The notes beneath the pieces are model-generated. The model was not told the origin of the DNA. It made no database searches and was given only the letters and a program-made list of their open reading frames with translations. The translations under genes and the position numbers were made by a program. DNA of 60,520 nucleotides from Acidobacteriota bacterium (GTDB lineage Bacteria > Acidobacteriota > Vicinamibacteria > Vicinamibacterales > UBA2999): contig JAKFYH010000036.1 of NCBI GenBank assembly GCA_021730945.1, positions 1 through 60,520 on the forward strand. Reading direction: 5' to 3'. The stretch's first letter is position 1. Each line of letters opens with the position of its first letter. Positions 43,392-53,765 of the stretch are shown one piece after another.

Positions 43392-45085
43392 GAGACCCCC
43401 CGGCCTTCCATGACCGGCGACCCCGGCGCGACGGCCGGGCGCACGGCCGGAAAGATCACGCGAAACGCGGTGCCGCCGCCGGGACGCGACCGCACGTCGA
43501 TGTGGCCGTCGTAATCGGTGACAATGCGATGAACGATGGCCAGGCCGAGACCGGTGCCCTTGCCGAAGGAGCCGCGAAATGGCTGGAAGATGGCCTCGAC
43601 TTCGTCGGGCGCGATGCCGACGCCTTCGTCCTCGATCAGCAGCACCGACGTGCCCTGGCCGGCGGCCTGCTCGCCGGTCGCGCTCAACGTCAGGGTCCCG
43701 CCGCCGGGCATGGCGCGCAGGCCGTTGGTGGCCAGGTTCCAGATAATCTGCCGTATCTGGCCTTCGTCGGCATCGATCACGACCGGGTGGTCGGGCAACC
43801 GCACGTCGATCGTGTGACGCTCCTCCACTTCCGTACTGTTGCGCAGCAGCATGGCGGTCTCCTGAATCACGGGGCGGAGGTCCATGGGTTGCATCTGGAA
43901 CCGCTGCGGACGCGCATAGGCAAGAAACGACTTGATGGTCTGGTTGAGGCGCTCGGACTCGCGCAGGACGATGTCCATCAACTGCGCCTGGTCGGCCGAC
44001 AGCGGCAACTCCTGCTTCAGCATCTGCATCGATCCTGACATCGACGCGAGCGGGTTGCGAATTTCGTGGGCAATGCCGGCCGCCATCTCGCCGACCGCCG
44101 CCAGCCGCTGCTGCACGCGGGCGCTCTGCTCGAAGCGCTTCACATCGGTGACGTCCTGGAAGGTATAGAGATAGCCGCGCGAGCCGTCGGGCAGTGGCAG
44201 CGCGGCCACACTCACTCCCAGGTCGATGACCTGGCCGTCGGACCGGCGGAACTGGTAGTCGGTGCGCTTGCTGCGCACCCGCGCCAGGTCCGGCGCGATG
44301 GTGGCGGCAAAGGCCGCCGGCAATTGCAGCACGGCTCCGGCCGGCTCGCCGAGGGGCAGCCGGCCGGTCAGGCCGAGAATCTGCATCGCCGACCGGTTGA
44401 ACGTCACCAACTGGTTGCGGGCATCGGCGGTCGCCAGCCCGCTCAGCAGGTTGTCGAGGACGTATTGGTTGAAGGCCTGCAAGTCGGCAATCTCTTCGGT
44501 GGCCTGCTCGAGTCGTGCTTCGCCCTTGCGGGCCCGTTCGGCCAGCGATCCACTGAGCAGGGCCACCGCAAAGAAGCCGAAAGAGTTGAGCGCTACGGTG
44601 TATTGGGCGACGCTGACGGCGGGCAGGGTCGCGAACGGCAGCTGGAACGGCACGGTGATATTGCCCGACGCATCGAGATACTGCATCAGCACCAGGCCGA
44701 CGAAGAGGATGGAGCTGAGCGCCGCCAGTTGCAGGCCGCCACGGCGAAACTGCACCGAGGCCGCGGCCACGATTGGGAGCATGTAGAGAATGGTAAACAG
44801 GCTCTCGACGCCGCCGCTCAACATGATCGCCGCCGAGATGATGACGGCGTCAATCGCGAAGTGCACGTCGGTGAGCCAGGGCCAACGGTCGACGAACCGC
44901 AGCGAACCGATGAAGCCCAGGCTCACCGCATAGGTGAGGCCGATCAGGAAGAAGAACGGGTTGATCGCCCAGGCCCCCGGGTCGCGCAGTTCCATCACCA
45001 GGGCCGATCCGAGCAGCACGGTCGCCACCACCAGGCGGACGGCGATGTGCGCCGCCAGCCGCTGCCGGAGGGTCCGCTCCTTCAT
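43388..45085 (-). CDS. pilS: PilS, membrane sensor histidine kinase
   Basis: A 565-residue kinase. The first 170 or so residues hold about six membrane helices, the arrangement by which PilS of Pseudomonas senses pilin in the membrane. A PAS domain (about 205-320) follows, then HisKA with phospho-acceptor H340 (GIAHEIRNPLASMSGS) and an HATPase domain (IIWNLATNGLRA, DEGVGI, GTGLGLAIVHRI). ATG 45085 shares one base with the pilC stop (TGATG); the frame continues further upstream but only as a shadow of pilC. It is coupled to pilR by a 4-base overlap. Confidence 0.95.
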
Positions 45086-46299
45086 CAGGTCAACTGGCTG
45101 ATCAGGTCGAAGATCGGCATGTACATCGCGATCACGATGCCGCCGACCGCGCCACCGAGCAACGCAATCATGAGCGGCTCGAGCAAGGTCAACAAGCCCT
45201 CGACCGCGACGTCGACTTCCTCCTCGTAGAAGTCGGCAATCTTGCCCAACATGGTATCCAGCGCGCCGGTCGCCTCGCCGACGCTGATCATCTGGCAGAC
45301 CATGCCGGGAAACACGCCGGTGTCCTTCAGCGGCGCCGAGATGGTCTCGCCGCGCTCGATGCTCTTGCGCGTCATCAGGATGGCATCCTCGATAATGGCG
45401 TTTCCCGACGTCCGCGCGGTAATGTCCAGCCCATCGAGAATCGGCACGCCCGAGGCCATCAGCGTCGACAGCGTGCGGCAGAACCGGGCGACGGCGATCT
45501 TTCTCAGGATCGGACCGAGAATCGGCATCGCCAGCGAGATGCGATCGATCACCCGCCGGCCTTTCTCGGTCGCATAGTAGGTGCGGAATCCCCAGCCGCC
45601 CGCGAAGAACACCACAAACAGCACCGGCATGAACCGAATCAGGTTGTTGCTGAGGGCAATCACCACGCGGGTCGGCAGCGGCAGGGTCGCGCCCAGCCCG
45701 GCAAACAGCGAGGCGAAGGTCGGAATCACCTTCCACAAGATCACGCCAATGACGACGGCGGCAATGACGATGACGGCAATCGGGTAGATCATCGCCGACT
45801 GCACCTGGCTCTTCAGCTTGACGGCCTTTTCGATGTAGACGGCCAGGCGCTTCAGAATGGTATCCAGGATGCCACCGGCCTCGCCGGCGGCAATCATGTT
45901 GCAGAACAGCGCGTCGAACACCCGCGGGTGCCGCTTCATGGCGTCGGCCAGCGACATGCCGCCCTCGACGTCCGAGCGCGTGGCCAGGATCACCTGTGAG
46001 AAGTACTTGTGTTCTTCCTGGTTGCCGAGAATATCGAGGCACTGCACCAGCGGCAGGCCGGCATCGATCATCACCGAGAACTGGCGGGTGAACACCGCCA
46101 GGTTCTTGGCTGGCACGCTGCGCGCCTTCAGCGGCTTGACGGGCTTGGCCGCATCCTTGGCCTTGGCCGGCTGGATGCGCGTGACCTGGATCTGCTCGCG
46201 CCGCAGCGCCGACACCACGGCGTCCATGGTATCGCCGACACGCTCACCCGATACCGTCTCGCCGGTGCGGGTGCGTCCTGAGAATGCGAAAGTGGCCAT
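45085..46299 (-). CDS. pilC: Type IV pilus inner-membrane platform protein PilC
   Basis: A 404-residue GspF-family protein, the platform on which the PilB and PilT motors act. The N-terminal cytoplasmic segment (MATFAFSGRTRTGETVSGE) precedes two repeated GspF domains and three membrane segments (about 165-190, 215-240, 375-395). The repeats read FTRQFSVMIDAGLPLVQCL and FCRTLSTLMASGVPILDGL. ATG 46299 has GGAG 7 bases upstream; an in-frame TTG at 46305 is less likely. It overlaps pilS by one base. Confidence 0.97.
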   Translation of the reverse strand: MATFAFSGRTRTGETVSGERVGDTMDAVVSALRREQIQVTRIQPAKAKDAAKPVKPLKARSVPAKNLAVFTRQFSVMIDAGLPLVQCLDILGNQEEHKYFSQVILATRSDVEGGMSLADAMKRHPRVFDALFCNMIAAGEAGGILDTILKRLAVYIEKAVKLKSQVQSAMIYPIAVIVIAAVVIGVILWKVIPTFASLFAGLGATLPLPTRVVIALSNNLIRFMPVLFVVFFAGGWGFRTYYATEKGRRVIDRISLAMPILGPILRKIAVARFCRTLSTLMASGVPILDGLDITARTSGNAIIEDAILMTRKSIERGETISAPLKDTGVFPGMVCQMISVGEATGALDTMLGKIADFYEEEVDVAVEGLLTLLEPLMIALLGGAVGGIVIAMYMPIFDLISQLT

Positions 46300-46360
46300 A
46301 ATCAATCTCCGATATCAGTGTCCCGATCGTCGATTGGGGGAGGCACTGACATACTACTCG

Positions 46361-47506
46361 CTACGACCCGGGCCGCATCGGCGGCCGCGGCCCGGCACCC
46401 GGTCCGCCCGGCCGCCCCAATCCGGCTCCGGCCACGACACCGGCGCCACGATTGATCATTTCCTGCAGCTCCTCGCGGTTGGACGAGGCGGTCATCGCCG
46501 TCTCGACGGTGATCAGGCGCCGGAAGTAGAGCGTCGCCAGTGACTGGTTCATCGTCTGCATGCCCAGTTTTTCCTGGCCGGTCTGCATCGCCGAGTAGAT
46601 CTGGTGGACCTTGTCCTCGCGGATCAGGTTGCGGATGCCCGGCGTCGGCACCAGGATCTCGAGCGACACCACCCGGCCCTTGCCGTCGGCGCGCGGCAGC
46701 AGCGCCTGGCAGACGATGCCCTCGATCACGAGCGACAACTGGGTGCGAATCTGCGACTGCTGGTGCGACGGGAACACGTCAATGATGCGGTTGATGGTGG
46801 ACGCCGCCGAGTTGGTGTGCAGGGTGCCGAAGGTGAGGTGGCCGGTTTCGGCGATGCGCAGCGCCGACTCGACCGTCTCGAGGTCGCGCATTTCGCCGAT
46901 CAGCACCACATCGGGATCCTCGCGCAGCGCCGCGCGCAGCGCCGCGGTAAAGCTCTGGGTGTCGCTGTGCAGCTCGCGCTGGTTGATCAGGCAGTTCTTG
47001 TGCGTGTGCAGGTACTCGATCGGGTCCTCGACGGTCAGGATGTGGCCATGCCGTTCGGTGTTGATCTTGTCGATCATCGCCGCCAGCGTCGTCGACTTGC
47101 CGCTGCCGGTCGGGCCGGTGACCAGCACCAGGCCGCGCGGCCGTTCGGACATCTTGGCCAGCACCGCCGGCAGCCCCAACTCCTCGAACGGCCGGATGCG
47201 TTCGGGAATCTGCCGGTAGACGGCGCCGACCGCGCCCTTCTGGTTGAACATGTTGCAGCGGAAGCGCGCCACGCCGCGGATGCCGAACGAGAAGTCGAGT
47301 TCGAGTGTCTCCTCGAAACGCTTCTTCTGGGCGTCGGTGAGCACCGCGTAGGCCAGCGCCTTGGTGTCGGTCGGCGTCAGTTCGGGATACTCGAGCCGCT
47401 GTAATTCGCCGTGCACGCGCACCTGCGGCGGCGAGCCGATCGACAGGTGCAAGTCCGACCCGGACAGCTCGACAGTCTGCTTGAGGAGATCAGGTAGCGT
47501 GGCCAT
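46361..47506 (-). CDS. pilT: Twitching motility retraction ATPase PilT
   Basis: A 381-residue hexameric AAA-type ATPase that disassembles pili to drive twitching. Walker A is GPTGSGKST; the Asp box (LTVEDPIEYLH), Walker B (VVLIGEMRDLETV) and His box (HLTFGTLHTNSA) are intact. The PilT-specific retraction motif is present as GIRNLIRED. A Gly/Pro-rich tail of about 25 residues (GLGRPGGPGAGPRPPMRP) is added at the end. It lies between pilB and pilC; a 7-base tandem repeat sits about 12 bases before its start codon. Confidence 0.97.
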   Translation of the reverse strand: MATLPDLLKQTVELSGSDLHLSIGSPPQVRVHGELQRLEYPELTPTDTKALAYAVLTDAQKKRFEETLELDFSFGIRGVARFRCNMFNQKGAVGAVYRQIPERIRPFEELGLPAVLAKMSERPRGLVLVTGPTGSGKSTTLAAMIDKINTERHGHILTVEDPIEYLHTHKNCLINQRELHSDTQSFTAALRAALREDPDVVLIGEMRDLETVESALRIAETGHLTFGTLHTNSAASTINRIIDVFPSHQQSQIRTQLSLVIEGIVCQALLPRADGKGRVVSLEILVPTPGIRNLIREDKVHQIYSAMQTGQEKLGMQTMNQSLATLYFRRLITVETAMTASSNREELQEMINRGAGVVAGAGLGRPGGPGAGPRPPMRPGS

Positions 47507-47517
47507 TAGTTGTGCCT

Positions 47518-47548
47518 AACTTTCAACTTTCAACTTTCAACTTTCAAC
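47518..47548. repeat. 7-base tandem array (TTTCAAC x4) in front of pilT
   Basis: Four exact TTTCAAC units (47521-47548), preceded by AAC, fill most of the 47-base gap between pilB and pilT. On the minus strand they read GTTGAAA repeats ending about 12 bases before the pilT ATG, where a ribosome-binding site would lie. Confidence 0.9.
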
Positions 47549-47553
47549 GCTGG

Positions 47554-49341
47554 TTACTTGACGGTCTCGCGCAGCACTTCTTCGATTGTCGTCACGCCGT
47601 CCTTGACCTTGCGCAGCCCGCTGCCGCGCAGGGTAATCATGCCCTCTTCGATCGCCTTGCGGCGAATCTCGAGCGCCGAGGCGCCGACCAGGATCAATTC
47701 CCGCAACTCGTCGGTGACTTCCATCACCTCGTAGAGACCGACCCGGCCCTTGTAGCCGGTCTTCAGGCACTTCTCGCAGCCGGTGCCCTTCTTGGGTTTG
47801 ACCGAGGCGGCATCGGCCGCCGAGAAGCCGGCGTGCTCCATCGCCGCCGGCGGCACCTCGTCTTCGACCTTGCAGTTGACGCACACCCGGCGCACCAGGC
47901 GCTGCGCACAGACCAGGTTGAGCGAGCTGGCGACCAGGAACGGCTCGATGCCCATGTTCATCAAGCGGCTGATGGTGCTGGGCGCGTCGTTGGTGTGCAG
48001 GGTTGACAGCACCAGGTGGCCGGTCAGCGCGGCCTTGACCGCGATTTCCGCCGTTTCAAAGTCACGAATTTCGCCGACCAGGATGATGTTGGGATCCTGG
48101 CGGAGGAAGCTGCGCAGCGCCGCCGCGAAGTTCAGGCCGATGTTCTCGCGCACCTGCACCTGGTTGACCCCAAGCAGGTTGAACTCGACCGGATCCTCGG
48201 CGGTCATGATGTTGGTTTCCGGCGTGTTCAGCTTGGAGATCGAGGAATACAGCGTGTTGGTCTTGCCGCTGCCGGTCGGGCCGGTCACCAGCACCATGCC
48301 CCACGGCTTCTGGATCTGGGTCTCGAGTTTGGTCAGCGACTCCTGCTCGAAACCGAGCTTGGTCATGTCAAGCATCAGCTTGCCCTTGTCGAGCAGACGC
48401 ATGACGATCTTTTCGCCGAACAGTGTCGGCAGGCACGAGACACGGAAGTCGATGTCTTTCTGCTGGCCGTTGTCGCTGAAGCGAATCTTGATGCGGCCGT
48501 CCTGCGGCAGCCGCTTTTCGGCGATGTCGAGCTTCGCCATGATCTTGATGCGCGAGGTGATGGCATCGCGCATCTTGAGCGGCGGCGCCATGATGTTGTA
48601 GAGAATGCCGTCCATGCGGTAGCGGACGCGAAACTCCTTCTCGTACGGCTCAATGTGGATGTCGCTGGCGCCCTTGGAGATGGCCGACATCAGGATCACG
48701 TTGACCAGCTTGATGACCGGCGCCTCTTCACCCTGGCGGGTGAGCATCTCGGCGCTGATCTCCTCGAGGTCTTCCATGACCTCGACGTCGCCGCCGACGT
48801 CGGCGAGCATGGTCGGCATCTCAGTGAGCGAGCGGGTCGCCATGTCGAGCGCGCTTTCGCCGCTCTGCTCGACCATCTGGTTCGCCTGGTTGCCGCCCTT
48901 GCCGGCCGGCGCGCTGCCGACGCCGTAGTACTTGTCAATCGAATCAAGCACCGCCGTTTCCGACGCCACCACCGGCTCGACGTTGTAGCCGGTCATGAAC
49001 TTGACGTCGTCCATCGCGAAGACGTTGGTGGGGTCGGTCATCGCGATCGTCAGCGTGGCGCCGGCGCGGCTGAGCGGGACGATTTGATACTTGCGCGCGG
49101 TCTCGGCGGGGACCAGCTTGATGACCGCGGCGTCGATCTCGAACTGGTTCAGGGCGATCGAGGGCACGCCGTACTGCTTGGACAGCAGCGCGGTAATTTC
49201 CTCGTCCTTCACGAAGCCCATCTTCACGAGGTTGGCGCCGAGCTTGCCCCCGTGCTGCTTCTGGTAGTTCAGCGCTTCCTGAAGCTGGACCGCCGTGATG
49301 CGCTTCTCCTTGAGAAGCAGTTCACCAATCCTGACCGCCAT
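47554..49341 (-). CDS. pilB: Type IV pilus extension ATPase PilB
   Basis: A 595-residue assembly ATPase. An N-terminal MshEN/GspE-N domain (MAVRIGELLLKEKRITAVQL onward, about 1-140) is followed by the ATPase core with Walker A GPTGSGKTN, Asp box MTAEDPVEFNLLG and Walker B IILVGEIRDFETAE. A zinc-binding tetracysteine region follows (CVNCK and CEKCLKTGY). MshEN domains bind cyclic di-GMP in several PilB proteins. ATG 49341 is chosen; an open frame extends to 49392 into the upstream gene. It starts 20 bases after the outer-membrane protein gene. Confidence 0.97.
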   Translation of the reverse strand: MAVRIGELLLKEKRITAVQLQEALNYQKQHGGKLGANLVKMGFVKDEEITALLSKQYGVPSIALNQFEIDAAVIKLVPAETARKYQIVPLSRAGATLTIAMTDPTNVFAMDDVKFMTGYNVEPVVASETAVLDSIDKYYGVGSAPAGKGGNQANQMVEQSGESALDMATRSLTEMPTMLADVGGDVEVMEDLEEISAEMLTRQGEEAPVIKLVNVILMSAISKGASDIHIEPYEKEFRVRYRMDGILYNIMAPPLKMRDAITSRIKIMAKLDIAEKRLPQDGRIKIRFSDNGQQKDIDFRVSCLPTLFGEKIVMRLLDKGKLMLDMTKLGFEQESLTKLETQIQKPWGMVLVTGPTGSGKTNTLYSSISKLNTPETNIMTAEDPVEFNLLGVNQVQVRENIGLNFAAALRSFLRQDPNIILVGEIRDFETAEIAVKAALTGHLVLSTLHTNDAPSTISRLMNMGIEPFLVASSLNLVCAQRLVRRVCVNCKVEDEVPPAAMEHAGFSAADAASVKPKKGTGCEKCLKTGYKGRVGLYEVMEVTDELRELILVGASALEIRRKAIEEGMITLRGSGLRKVKDGVTTIEEVLRETVK

Positions 49342-49361
49342 GACCTGCTGACGAACCCTCC

Positions 49362-50285
49362 CTAGAATGAATAGCGCAACCCCAGGCTCCACGACCGCTG
49401 GTCGTCGCCCGAGGCAAGAAATCCTTCAACGTAGAATCCAGCCACCAGCGCCGAGGCGCCGGCCGACACGATCGCCCGCGATGGCCCCAGCGTGCTGCCG
49501 CGAACACCACCGCGCACACCAAGACGCCGCGCCAGCCACCACGTCTCCACCCCGGCGGCCAGGTCGCGCCGCGCACCGCTCGGTGTCTCGCGGTCGGCAA
49601 GGTCGCTGTCCACCGCCACCACCACGCGCGAGTGCCCCGGCCAGCCCGACCCCCATCCGCCACCAATTCGCACCTGTCGCTCGACCGCAACGACCTCGCC
49701 GCCGGCATCATCGAGTGCGAACGTCGGCCGGGCCAGATTCCGGCCAACCACTCCAAGCCGGAAGCGATTGGCCGCCGCCATCAAGCTGGCGTCCACGTCG
49801 GGCCTGGTCGAATCGCCCCCCCACACCACTTTCGGCGTCGCCGAGACGACGAGGTGCTCGGTCACCGAGTGCAGCAAGCTCACGGCGATCGTGGAGATCG
49901 CGATCGTATGCACACTGCTCCGCACTTCTTCTCGGCTTGGAGCGCCCATCACTGCAGGCCCCACCGCCGCGATACCATACGCCCCCTGCCGGTAGTAGGC
50001 CAGACCAATCGGCGGGAGCGAAAATGCCACTAATGCCTGGCGTTTCCCTGACCCGCCCGAGTTTGGCTCGACGCCGCCAAACTCGGCGTTGAAACTGACC
50101 AACGCGCCGGTAGCCAGCCCGGCCGGGTTCCAATACACTGCTGTAGCGTCATCCGCCACACCGACAAACGCCCCACCCATTCCGTTGGCACGGACCCCAA
50201 CCGCGGTCTGGGCATCAGCCTGCGTGACGGCCAACAGGGACAGAATCGCCGTCAGGGCGGTTAGGCTGCGAAAATTTGGTAACAT
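49362..50285 (-). CDS. PorV/FadL-like outer-membrane barrel protein
   Basis: A 307-residue protein with a signal peptide (about 1-25, ending TQADAQ) and the N-terminal motif RANGMGGAFVGVADDATAVYWNPAGL, typical of PorV/UPF0164/FadL-type barrels. The rest is alternating beta strands, and the C terminus ends in Phe (SLGLRYSF), the BAM recognition signal. It is the first gene of the pilB-pilT-pilC-pilS-pilR run. Its role in pili is unknown; it may assist surface export or simply share the promoter. No ribosome site is visible; a 7-bp hairpin lies just before its ATG. Confidence 0.8.
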   Translation of the reverse strand: MLPNFRSLTALTAILSLLAVTQADAQTAVGVRANGMGGAFVGVADDATAVYWNPAGLATGALVSFNAEFGGVEPNSGGSGKRQALVAFSLPPIGLAYYRQGAYGIAAVGPAVMGAPSREEVRSSVHTIAISTIAVSLLHSVTEHLVVSATPKVVWGGDSTRPDVDASLMAAANRFRLGVVGRNLARPTFALDDAGGEVVAVERQVRIGGGWGSGWPGHSRVVVAVDSDLADRETPSGARRDLAAGVETWWLARRLGVRGGVRGSTLGPSRAIVSAGASALVAGFYVEGFLASGDDQRSWSLGLRYSF

Positions 50286-50294
50286 TGAAACTTA

Positions 50295-50312
50295 GTTTTG
50301 AGTCTTCAAAAC
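50295..50312. promoter_or_regulatory. Hairpin just before the outer-membrane protein start
   Basis: GTTTTGA (50295-50301), four bases, TCAAAAC (50306-50312) form a perfect 7-bp dyad whose near edge is 9 bases from the ATG at 50285. In the mRNA it would occupy the ribosome-docking region. Confidence 0.45.
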
Positions 50313-50378
50313 GCCCAGACTACGGCAGGGGATACGACGAAAGCCCGGCGACCCGAGGCGCTTCGGCGTGGCAAGTCC

Positions 50379-50408
50379 ATCGTATTCAGCGGTTTGGAGG
50401 CCTGTCAA
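50379..50408 (-). promoter_or_regulatory. Sigma-70 promoter of the pilB-pilR operon
   Basis: On the minus strand, TTGACA (50408-50403), an 18-base spacer and TACGAT (50384-50379) form a strong housekeeping promoter. Transcription would start near 50372, giving an 85-90 base leader before the outer-membrane protein gene and then pilB, T, C, S and R. Confidence 0.65.
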
Positions 50409-50457
50409 GGAAACCAATGCGCCGCGAAATTCGTATCAGACAGCAAGGAACGGGTCA

Positions 50458-51135
50458 ATGCGGTTGATCGGAGTGCTGTGGCATCCTCGGCGAACCATGG
50501 CCGAGGTGGTGCTCCACCCCAAGTTTCTGACCGCTTGGGTGATTGTGCTGGCCATTCTGGCGATCTGCGCGGTGGCGCTGCTGCCGACCGGGGTGGGCCG
50601 GCAGGCCGTTGTCGATGAGCAGGTGCGGGTGGTCGAAGCACTCGGTGGCCGCGTGGACGATGCCGCGTACGCCGCCTTCCAGGCAAATCCTCCCTGGCTG
50701 GTGTATTTGACGAGCGGCGGGCGGTTACCGTTGACGCCGGCCGTCACCCTGCTCGTCGCGGCCGGCCTGATGGGCCTGGCGGCGATCGACGGTGTCAAAG
50801 TTCGCTACGGGGTGGCGCTGGCGATTTCGGTGTACGCGAGCGCGGCGCTGGTGCTGCAGCAGGTGGTGGCGACACCGCTGCATTTCGTTCGTGAGTCGCT
50901 GACCAGCCCCACCAACATCGCGGGCGTGTTGCCGATGCTCGAGGAAAGCAGCCTGCCGGCGCGGTGGCTTGGCGCGATTGATGTTTTCGGGCTGTGGTGG
51001 GTGTGGCTGCTGGCCGTGGGCCTGGCGGCGGCGACCGGCCAGCCGGCACGGCGATACGCGGCGCGGCTGCTGGTGGCATACGTAGGAGTTGCGGCGATAG
51101 TCGCCGCGGTGTTTGCGGTTCTTGGGGCTGAGTAA
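50458..51135 (+). CDS. Yip1-domain integral membrane protein
   Basis: A 225-residue membrane protein with about five hydrophobic helices (about 22-43, 90-108, 115-135, 175-195, 200-222). The N terminus (MRLIGVLWHPRRTMAEVVLHP) is typical of bacterial Yip1-domain proteins. Family function is not settled. ATG 50458 has AAGGAA 7 bases upstream. It is the first gene of an operon with a periplasmic adaptor and two FtsX-type permeases (9-base gap), so it likely assists that transporter. Confidence 0.78.
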   Translation: MRLIGVLWHPRRTMAEVVLHPKFLTAWVIVLAILAICAVALLPTGVGRQAVVDEQVRVVEALGGRVDDAAYAAFQANPPWLVYLTSGGRLPLTPAVTLLVAAGLMGLAAIDGVKVRYGVALAISVYASAALVLQQVVATPLHFVRESLTSPTNIAGVLPMLEESSLPARWLGAIDVFGLWWVWLLAVGLAAATGQPARRYAARLLVAYVGVAAIVAAVFAVLGAE

Positions 51136-51144
51136 GGGGGACAC

Positions 51145-52530
51145 GTGTTTCGCAGGAAGTGGCTTCTCGTCGTTATCGTGCTGCTCATCGTTGGCGCCGG
51201 CGCCGGCGCGTTCTTCGCCAACCGGGGCGAAACCGGCGTCGCCGTGACGGCCGAAACCATTCAGAAGCGCGATCTCCAGGCGATCGTCTCGGCGTCCGGG
51301 AAGATCGATCCCAAGAAGACGGTCAACATCAGCGCCCAGACGATGGGCCGGGTCACCCGTCTCGGGGTCAAGGAAGGCGACCACGTCAAGGCCGGCCAGT
51401 TCCTGCTCCAGATCGATCCGGTCAATGCCGAAGCCGCCGTGCGGCGCGACGAGGCCTCGGTGGCCGGCGCCATGACCGCTCTCGAACAGTCGAAGGCTTC
51501 GCTGCTCAGCAGCCGAGCCAACCTCGACAGCGCCCGCCAGTCGCTGCGTCGCCAGCAGGAACTGTCGGCCGCCGGCCTGACCACCAAGGAAAACCTCGAA
51601 CGGGCGCAGACCGACGTCGACGTGCGCGAAAGCGACCTCAAGGCCCGCGAGCAGGAAATCAAGAACCGCGAGACGCAGCTCAACCAGCAGCGAGCCGGCC
51701 TGGCCAGCAGCCGCCACAGCCTCGCCCAGGTCCGTTTCGAAGCGCCGTTTGACGGCATCGTCACCCGCCGCAACATCGAAGAGGGCGAGAACGTGATGGT
51801 CGGCACCATGAACAACGCCGGCACCGTGCTCCTGACTGTCGCCGACATGTCGGTGATCGAGGCGGAGGTTGAAGTGGACGAAACCGACATTCCCTTCGTC
51901 CAGATGGGCCAGAAGGCCAAGGTCACCATCGACGCCATTCCCGACCAGGAATTCATTGGCACGGTGACCGAGATCGGCAACAGCCCGATTCAGACCGCCG
52001 GCGCCGGCACCACGCGGACGGCCACCAACTTCAAGGTGGTGGTCACCATTGAGGGCCAGATTCCCGACGTGCGCCCCGGCTTCACCTGCACGGCGGAGAT
52101 CACGACGGCAACGCGGCAGCAGGCGCTCTCGGTGCCGATCCAGTCGCTGACCGTGCGCGAACAGGTCTACGACGCGCAGGGCAACATCATCCACGAGCCG
52201 CGTCCGCCCAAGGCCCGCTTCCAGTTCGGCCCGGCCGCGGCGCCGGTGGCCGCCCCGGCGCGCGTGCTCGAACCCGGCCAGAAGCGCGAGGAAGTGGAGG
52301 GCGTGTTCGTCATCCGCGACAGCAAGGCCACCTTCACCAAGGTCAAGCTCGGCATCGCCGGTGAACGCTACCTCGAAGTCCTGGGCGGATTGAAGGAAGG
52401 CGACCGCGTGATTACCGGGCCGTTCGATTCGGTGCGCACGCTTTACGAGAACGACCTGGTGAAGGAAGCCAGTGCGCCGGGCAGCGCCGCGGCCGGTGGC
52501 AGCGGCGTGGCCGTGCGCGTCGGCGGGTAA
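51145..52530 (+). CDS. HlyD/MacA-type periplasmic adaptor protein
   Basis: A 461-residue membrane fusion protein. An N-terminal anchor (about 5-25) precedes a lipoyl/barrel-sandwich half (GKIDPKKTVNISAQTMGRV), a long helical hairpin (about 100-200, Gln/Ala/Arg-rich), the second lipoyl half (FEAPFDGIVTRRNIEEGE) and a beta-barrel and membrane-proximal part. It would bridge inner-membrane permeases to an outer-membrane channel, as MacA does. A Pro/Ala-rich insertion (about 345-380) interrupts the last domain. The start is GTG 51145 after AAGGGGG. Two permease genes follow. Confidence 0.93.
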   Translation: MFRRKWLLVVIVLLIVGAGAGAFFANRGETGVAVTAETIQKRDLQAIVSASGKIDPKKTVNISAQTMGRVTRLGVKEGDHVKAGQFLLQIDPVNAEAAVRRDEASVAGAMTALEQSKASLLSSRANLDSARQSLRRQQELSAAGLTTKENLERAQTDVDVRESDLKAREQEIKNRETQLNQQRAGLASSRHSLAQVRFEAPFDGIVTRRNIEEGENVMVGTMNNAGTVLLTVADMSVIEAEVEVDETDIPFVQMGQKAKVTIDAIPDQEFIGTVTEIGNSPIQTAGAGTTRTATNFKVVVTIEGQIPDVRPGFTCTAEITTATRQQALSVPIQSLTVREQVYDAQGNIIHEPRPPKARFQFGPAAAPVAAPARVLEPGQKREEVEGVFVIRDSKATFTKVKLGIAGERYLEVLGGLKEGDRVITGPFDSVRTLYENDLVKEASAPGSAAAGGSGVAVRVGG

Positions 52531-52539
52531 CCACCGTCC

Positions 52540-53763
<1,224 letters not shown>

Positions 53764-53765
53764 TT

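Noticed and set aside
45085-46042. A 319-codon N-terminal extension of pilS.
   Set aside because: It is an out-of-frame shadow of pilC; the product from ATG 45085 begins with the expected membrane helices.
50313-50378. Leader of the pilB operon read as a possible cyclic di-GMP riboswitch, because of GAAA and GC-rich stems.
   Set aside because: The conserved core strings of the GEMM-I and GEMM-II classes are not present on either strand.
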